From assembly GCA_017543025.1 (NCBI GenBank), contig JAFYGX010000261.1:1-26509 (forward strand): 26,509 bases of DNA. The letters are read 5' to 3'. The notes under the pieces were generated by a model. It saw only the letters and a program-made list of their open reading frames with translations. It had not been told where the DNA came from and did not search any database. The first letter of the stretch is position 1. Each line of letters begins with the position of its first letter. This DNA is from Solobacterium sp. (lineage in GTDB: Bacteria > Bacillota_I > Bacilli_A > Erysipelotrichales > Erysipelotrichaceae). Below are positions 21,672 through 26,509 of the stretch, in pieces. Position numbers and translations under genes: made by a program.

Positions 21672-24644
21672 TCACGCATCCGTTCCGGACACGCCGTTTT
21701 TCATGACGCCAAGGATAATCAGCCGCTCTCCGTTCTCTTCCACAATTGTTGCCCGAAGAGTAACCGGAACGGGTTTTCCATCAAGAAGCAGATGATATCG
21801 ATGCACAAGGAACCTCTCTTCCCGCATCACCTGAAGCATGTTTTCCCTTGTCATGACCCGCAGATGACGTTCCATATCTTCCGGTGCAATCGCCTTCTGC
21901 GCATCGCGGATGACATCGCCGAAGAAATCATCTCCGCGTGAAGCGAGGGAAAACTTCTGAAATTCATTTGACGGATTGTACTGCATATATCTTCCGGTTT
22001 CCGGATCAACCGTATACAGAACAATATAATCCGGTGACAGTGCAGCAATCCGGCCGAAAGAGATTCTCTCCTGCCGCATCACGCTGTCTGCTTCCTGCTG
22101 TTTCATCTGTGCATCAATAATACTGATGCCGAGTATGATCCGGTTACCTCCACGCATCCGGGTCACCTTCATATTTACATACATCGGCTCACCCGTATCG
22201 ATCAGTCTGTATGTAGTCGTGAAAACACCCTGCGCATCGAGTTCTTTCAGCACGTTTTCCCTGGTAAATATGGTCAGAAATCCCTCACGGTCCTTCTGAT
22301 AAATCCGCACCATTGTATCCCGCTTTGCGGATTCAAAGAAATCCCTGCCGCGCCGCACCTCTGCAAGTTCCTCTCCGCCTATGTTGGAAGAATACTCAAT
22401 GAAATTGTCCGTATCAAGATCAATCACAAACATGTTGTAATAATCGGCCGCAAGTGCATGAGCGATATCCGCATAGGTTGTGCTTTCTTCCGGATCCGTG
22501 ACGGAAAGAATCGCAATGGACACAGCAACACAGCCAGTAGCCGGATTACAGCCGATTCTTCTCAGAAAGGAATGGATCACAGATCCATCGGGCATCTTCT
22601 GATCAAAAAACGGACTCAATGTACCGGAAATGTATTCGTTGATATAAGTGAAAAAGGGAGCCGCATTTTTCAGATCAAAATTATTCATCTCAAACGAGCT
22701 GTCCCGGACAGTGTCATCGAAGAACCGTCTGACAAATTCCTGGTACGAGCGGCTGTAACGGATGATCCTTCCGCTGCCGTTACAGATCTCGATAATGGCT
22801 GCGGGAAGGGTTTCAAACACATTGTGGAATGCATCCGTTTCTTCGCTTGAGATTGTCCTCAGATCATACAGATTCGCTCTGCTCAGGCTTTCATAGTATT
22901 CCGACTCTTCCGGTTTTTCCGCCTTGATCAGTGTATGGCTTTCAGCCATCTTCCGAATCGCATCGAATGGGACCGGCCGGCCAAAATAATATCCCTGCAT
23001 TTTCGAGCAGCCGATCTCCCGCAGAAATCGTACATGTTCCTCCGTTTCCACTCCTTCGCAGATGGTATCAAGTCCCAAGGCGGAAGCCATTCGCATCAGT
23101 TCTGTCAGAATGATTTTTCCATTCCCGCCGTCATCGAGTCGCCGCAGAAATCCCATGTCAAATTTGATCAGATCAAACCCGATGCTCTGAAGAACATCCA
23201 GTGAAGAGTATCCGCTTCCGAAATCATCCATCCAGACCGGAAAGCCAAGTGCACGGAACCGTTCCACCTGCAGTTTCATGAACTCGAAGTCACTTCCGAT
23301 GATGCTTTCAGTTATTTCAATACTGATCATGTCCCGGCTGACGCCCGCATCATCAACACGTCTCCGAATCTCTTCAACCATATCGCAGGCATCAAAATCA
23401 GAACGGGAGAGATTGATCGAATGCGGGATGACAAAAATACCGTCTTTCTCTTCGATCTTTATATTTTCCAGAACACGTTCAAGCACATACAGATCAAGCC
23501 TGTAAATCAGGCCTGCTTCCTCAAGGAAAGGAATGAATTCTGCCGGTGACAGGAATCCCCGTTCCGGATCAATCCATCTGGCAAGCGCCTCAATATCACA
23601 TACCTGGCCGCTGACAGAACGGATAATCGACTGATAATAGACCTGAATCCAGTTCTCCGCAAGCGCCGTTTCAAAATCATCGAGGATGAACTGTCTGTTT
23701 TCAAGTCCTTCCTTCATCTCATGACTGAAGTATCTGAATGAGGATGCATAGGTTTCTCTGATTACATCGCAGGCCATTTTTGCTCTGTCATATGCCATGC
23801 CGGCAGGAACCTCTTCTGTCCGGTTCAGAAAAATCCCGACACGGATCGAAAGATATTTATCCTCTCCCAGCTGTTTCCATTCCTGAAACATCCGGTTCAG
23901 ATTATCCTCGAGTCCGTTTTCATCCGCAATTGCCGCAAACCGGTCAGCTCCGATATGACAGCAGTGTTCCGCATGAAAATAACTGCTGAGCAGCCGGGCG
24001 AAGCTCCGAAGCATTTTATCGCCTTCTGCGAAGCCGTATTTGTGGTTGTAATGTTTCATCCCGCTCAGATCAATATAGAGAAGCGCAGGTGCTCCGCCCT
24101 GATCCAGCATGTGTTTTCTTCCCACTTCAGCAAGTTCGAAAAAATAGCTCAGATTCGGAAGACCGGTCAGATAATCATAATGAAGTGCCTTACTGAAGCT
24201 TTCCTCATGGATCGCCCTGCGGAAAGAAGACCTCAGATCCATATCGGCTTCTTCCCTGTAATCCCCTTCATCCAGAAACCACATTAACGCAAGCCGTGTG
24301 CCATCTGAGATTTCTTCATGTTTTCCGATCATCCGGATAACCTGATACCCCGTTCCGTCCTTCTTCAGAGAGCGGTACAGAACCTCAAGCGGTTCATCCT
24401 CCGCAGAAAAGCGGAGAATTGCATTCGTTATCCCTGCGGTATCTTCCGGATGTACATCCTTGAACATATTCCGGCTGATATCAGAACCAGCCTGCCCGCG
24501 ATCTGTATAACCGAACAGCTTGCAGAATCCGTCTGAAACCGCCAGAACCAGCGGTCCCTTATCTGTCGGCTGACACACAGCAAAAGCTGTCTTCATACGT
24601 TCGATGAACTGCTTCTGTTCGTCCGGGATTTTATATGTTGTCAT
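21672..24644 (-). CDS. PAS-GGDEF-EAL c-di-GMP phosphodiesterase with C-terminal PAS-like tandem
   Basis: A 990-residue cytoplasmic signalling protein without membrane segments. In order: PAS-like domain about 15-130; GGDEF domain about 150-308 with active loop CHIGADRF in place of GGDEF, so probably no cyclase activity; EAL domain about 330-570 with EALARW, NLSRSDF, IEITES, MDDFGSGYS, LIKFDMGF, CEGVET and QGYYFGRP all in place, so an active phosphodiesterase is likely; a PAS-like region about 595-725; and two similar PAS-like units at about 733-842 and 870-985. Each unit of the pair has an opening DY..hY.hD..T..hhhY, an RG.DFF motif, h.TREN[VM]L and a closing RhIILG. An ATG at 24668 exists, but AAGGTG six bases before 24644 favours this start. 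The 95-residue gene follows on the same strand. Confidence 0.9.
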   Translation of the reverse strand: MTTYKIPDEQKQFIERMKTAFAVCQPTDKGPLVLAVSDGFCKLFGYTDRGQAGSDISRNMFKDVHPEDTAGITNAILRFSAEDEPLEVLYRSLKKDGTGYQVIRMIGKHEEISDGTRLALMWFLDEGDYREEADMDLRSSFRRAIHEESFSKALHYDYLTGLPNLSYFFELAEVGRKHMLDQGGAPALLYIDLSGMKHYNHKYGFAEGDKMLRSFARLLSSYFHAEHCCHIGADRFAAIADENGLEDNLNRMFQEWKQLGEDKYLSIRVGIFLNRTEEVPAGMAYDRAKMACDVIRETYASSFRYFSHEMKEGLENRQFILDDFETALAENWIQVYYQSIIRSVSGQVCDIEALARWIDPERGFLSPAEFIPFLEEAGLIYRLDLYVLERVLENIKIEEKDGIFVIPHSINLSRSDFDACDMVEEIRRRVDDAGVSRDMISIEITESIIGSDFEFMKLQVERFRALGFPVWMDDFGSGYSSLDVLQSIGFDLIKFDMGFLRRLDDGGNGKIILTELMRMASALGLDTICEGVETEEHVRFLREIGCSKMQGYYFGRPVPFDAIRKMAESHTLIKAEKPEESEYYESLSRANLYDLRTISSEETDAFHNVFETLPAAIIEICNGSGRIIRYSRSYQEFVRRFFDDTVRDSSFEMNNFDLKNAAPFFTYINEYISGTLSPFFDQKMPDGSVIHSFLRRIGCNPATGCVAVSIAILSVTDPEESTTYADIAHALAADYYNMFVIDLDTDNFIEYSSNIGGEELAEVRRGRDFFESAKRDTMVRIYQKDREGFLTIFTRENVLKELDAQGVFTTTYRLIDTGEPMYVNMKVTRMRGGNRIILGISIIDAQMKQQEADSVMRQERISFGRIAALSPDYIVLYTVDPETGRYMQYNPSNEFQKFSLASRGDDFFGDVIRDAQKAIAPEDMERHLRVMTRENMLQVMREERFLVHRYHLLLDGKPVPVTLRATIVEENGERLIILGVMKNGVSGTDA

Positions 24645-25099
24645 ACACACACCTTGTTTTCCGGCCATATCATGGCTGCTGCGAATACCGCATTCTGTTG
24701 TTTTATATTATCCAGCATGATCAATACAGATATGCTAACTTAATTCCGCCTCCGTTTTCTACATGGAACACAAAATAAGCCATCACATTCCTTTTTTGTC
24801 ATACACAGAGCGCAGTCTGGGCACATCTTACTTCATCCCGCCTGTAATGACGGCAGGCAACCGTTCTCTGCTGCGCATCCCATTTCCTGCAGGCATAGCC
24901 ATCATCTGATTTCCTTCAGCATCCGCTGTGAAACCGGATAAGAACGGACTCTGCCGATTCCCGTTCCTCATCCGGACAGGATATGTCCGGGAAGCAGTCT
25001 GAATACCTGCCGGGATATCTGATTCGGAGCGTGATGATATGGCTGCTTCCTTTACTCCTTCCACTGGCTTACCAGGAGCCTCATTGGAGTTTATGCGGT
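24645..25099. other. Intergenic stretch, no convincing gene
   Basis: The stretch lies between the start of the PAS-GGDEF-EAL gene and the end of the glycosyltransferase. A 117-codon minus-strand frame (24828-25181) overlaps the glycosyltransferase end in another phase, has no ribosome site and resembles nothing known. The AT-rich part at 24700-24740 probably holds the promoter of the GGDEF-EAL gene (GATAAT and TATAAA on the minus strand), but no paired -35 is clear. Confidence 0.45.
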
Positions 25100-26090
25100 T
25101 TAACGGATTGTCCGGCTGTCTTTTTTGCCATAATCCCGCAGCCGGCAGATCCAGCGAAACAGTTTCGGATCTGTTTTCCATACCCTCAGCATGAGCCGGT
25201 TTTTCAGCGGCATTTCGCTTGGAATCCCCGGAATGGAATCAAGAATCCGGGCAGCTTTTCTGACATCCTCATCATCGCATTCCGTAATCATCATGAAGGT
25301 GAGTGCGCTGTTCCATACCGTTGCCCGGTGAAGCTCAGGCGGAAAATTCCATTTCTTCAGATCCATGTAATGATCCAGCGCAGATAGAAAGCAGTCCCGC
25401 TTGTTTTTCTCAGACCATGTATGCGCTATACTTCCGGAACGGACCCGATAATCATAAAGAATATCCGGAATCATCGCGATCCGCTTTGCCGCATGGAACA
25501 GACGATAGGTAACGATCACATCGACAAATTCACGTCCCTCCGGATAACGGATCTGATCGAACAGTTCCTTCCGGTAAATCTTTCCCCAGTCAGAAGGTTC
25601 TCCTTTTCTGATTGCCGTCTCTTCATCAATGATTCCGTATGGCCGGACGGAAGTGTCCGTTTTGCCGGTCAGTTTCTGAAAGAGCCGATTCACTTTTTCA
25701 GAGAACAGTTCTTCCCAGAGAATTCCGTTTTTCCAGGCCCGGAAATCGAAGATCACAATATCCGCGTTAAAACTCCTGCGCTGCTTTCAGAGGAATATCA
25801 CAGAAACCCGGTTCCACCCAGTCATCGCCATCCACCAGCATAGTCCATTCACCGCGTGCCTGTTCGAGTCCGTAATTGATTGCGGCACCATATCCCCTGT
25901 TTTCCGTATGAAACACACGAAATCTCGGATCACCCGCATGGTCCGCGATCCTGCCGCTGGAATCCGTCGATCCGTCATCAATCAGAATAAATTCCATATC
26001 CTCTCCGGTACCGGGAATCCTCCGGAGACTGTCGATACAGTCGGGCAATTCTTTTTCAAGATTGTAAATCAGTACAATTACCGAAATCAT
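25100..26090 (-). pseudogene. Family 2 glycosyltransferase interrupted by a +1 frameshift
   Basis: A GT-A fold glycosyltransferase of about 329 residues when repaired. The first part (26090-25767, 107 codons) has MISVIVLIYNLE, IDDGSTDSSG, ENRGYGAAINYGL and the metal-binding VDGDDW. It stops at TAA directly after AAQEF. The second part continues in the next frame with NADIVIFDF and runs to 25100. Family members read straight through here (AA.EF.ADIVIF), so one extra base in the T4 run (minus strand, 25772-25769) explains the break; the total span of 991 bases also leaves one base over. It would transfer a sugar to an envelope glycan or teichoic acid. The start is supported by GAGG eight bases upstream. 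It may be a true pseudogene, a phase-variable tract or a sequencing error. Confidence 0.85.
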
Positions 26091-26254
26091 TGGGTTTCCT
26101 CTTCTGTGCTCAGCTGATGCATCATACTGACAGTTCCCGGGAAGTCATTTACACACAGTTCCCGATTTATCAGAATCTCTGCAAACCGGATGTTGTCACT
26201 TCCGGCGAATATGAATCCGCACGAGTGACTGCGGCGCATGCCGGAAAGGCGCAT
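26087..26254 (-). CDS. Possible small ORF overlapping the glycosyltransferase start
   Basis: A 55-codon frame from ATG 26254 (or 50 codons from 26239) that ends in TGA overlapping the ATG of the glycosyltransferase gene (CAATGA). Such overlap suggests translational coupling. The C-terminal part reads IRFAEILINRELC and MMHQLSTEEETQ, which is plausible protein, but I see no ribosome site and no family. It may be a degraded gene end, since another frame in the same stretch (LTERIIEAVRYAP) also looks protein-like. Confidence 0.25.
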   Translation of the reverse strand: MRLSGMRRSHSCGFIFAGSDNIRFAEILINRELCVNDFPGTVSMMHQLSTEEETQ

Positions 26255-26376
26255 ATCGTACGGCTTCTATGATCCGCTCAGTCAGCCCGCACGCTGCAGG
26301 ATCCGTCCTGTATTCACGCATGATACTCCCGGTCATCCGGTTTTCATACGTCGCATTAATGCTATGACTCAAATGG

Positions 26377-26509
26377 TTATCTGCATTGTGATGAACGCTC
26401 TCTGAATCTGGCCAGAATTGCCTCCGGAGTCGGCGGACAGCCTTTTACACAATACGGGCTTCCGGAGCAGCAGTTTCCAATTCCCAGCGATGGGATCTGC
26501 TTTCCTCTC
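26377..26509 (-). CDS. C-terminal fragment of a Cys-rich, probably Fe-S protein (partial)
   Basis: The last 43 codons of a gene that enters from the right edge and stops at TAA 26379-26377. The sequence has GIGNCCSGSPYC and then VKGCPPTPEAILARF. Adjacent cysteines followed by a GCPP-P-EAIL ending recall the NuoB/hydrogenase small-subunit type of 4Fe-4S protein, but the fragment is too short to assign. Codon use and the motif make it look coding. No terminator is obvious after it before the glycosyltransferase. Confidence 0.5.
   Translation of the reverse strand, partial: RGKQIPSLGIGNCCSGSPYCVKGCPPTPEAILARFRERSSQCR

Noticed and set aside
24828..25181. 117-codon minus-strand frame
   Set aside because: It overlaps the well-supported glycosyltransferase end in another phase, lacks a ribosome site and resembles no family.
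1..26509. tRNA, rRNA, insertion sequences and phage genes
   Set aside because: No cloverleaf-like sequence, rRNA core sequence, transposase, integrase or flanking target duplication was seen on reading both strands.

Overview
The window looks like a chromosomal stretch of a low-to-medium GC Bacillota. Most genes have AGGAGG-type ribosome sites, the lipoproteins have Gram-positive-style lipoboxes, and several genes end at U-rich intrinsic terminators. The C-terminal repeats of the large surface protein (LYNPN...GEH.YT...GW.YEGIG) are of the DUF5648 type. I associate these with Erysipelotrichia and some lactobacilli, so an Erysipelotrichaceae-like host is my best guess, but this is inference and not proven by any marker gene here. 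No rRNA, tRNA, CRISPR array, insertion sequence or phage gene was recognised. Most genes lie on the minus strand; only the MORN lipoprotein, the EAL protein and the small zinc-ribbon peptide are on plus.

Layout. 1-5.1 kb (minus): a catalytically disabled signal-peptidase-like protein, a HAMP/SpoIIE (PP2C-type) phosphatase and a Cache-HAMP-GGDEF diguanylate cyclase. 5.3-6.4 kb (minus): a likely three-gene operon of small cytoplasmic proteins (unknown, DUF1801, DUF2200). 6.6-8.7 kb: a secreted phosphodiester-glycosidase-like protein diverging from a MORN-repeat lipoprotein. 8.8-13.6 kb (minus): a 1589-residue secreted PL9 pectate lyase with Fn3, Ig-like and C-terminal DUF5648 repeats. 13.8-15.7 kb (plus): a multi-pass membrane EAL protein. 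15.8-20.4 kb (minus): a 5'-nucleotidase-type lipoprotein, a CapA-like metallophosphatase and a GH13 glucosidase. 20.7-21.1 kb (plus): a small gene invisible to ATG-based calling, encoding a double-glycine-leader peptide with a zinc-ribbon-like core. 21.3-24.6 kb (minus): a 95-residue unknown and a PAS-GGDEF-EAL-PAS protein. 25.1-26.1 kb (minus): a family-2 glycosyltransferase broken by one extra base in a T4 run. At the right edge is the C-terminal end of a Cys-rich protein.

How it may work together. Three proteins make or break c-di-GMP: one GGDEF enzyme with an intact motif but no RxxD inhibitory site, and two EAL proteins with intact catalytic residues and degenerate GGDEF domains. A PP2C-type output phosphatase sits beside them. 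They are interspersed with surface or secreted carbohydrate enzymes (PL9, GH13, phosphodiester glycosidase) and extracellular nucleotide scavenging, suggesting an organism that tunes a sessile or surface programme to plant polysaccharide. This functional link is inference from proximity only.

The most notable items are the zinc-ribbon peptide with a double-glycine leader and only an AUA codon at the right distance from a perfect Shine-Dalgarno, and the pseudo-signal peptidase in which both the catalytic Ser and Lys are replaced.
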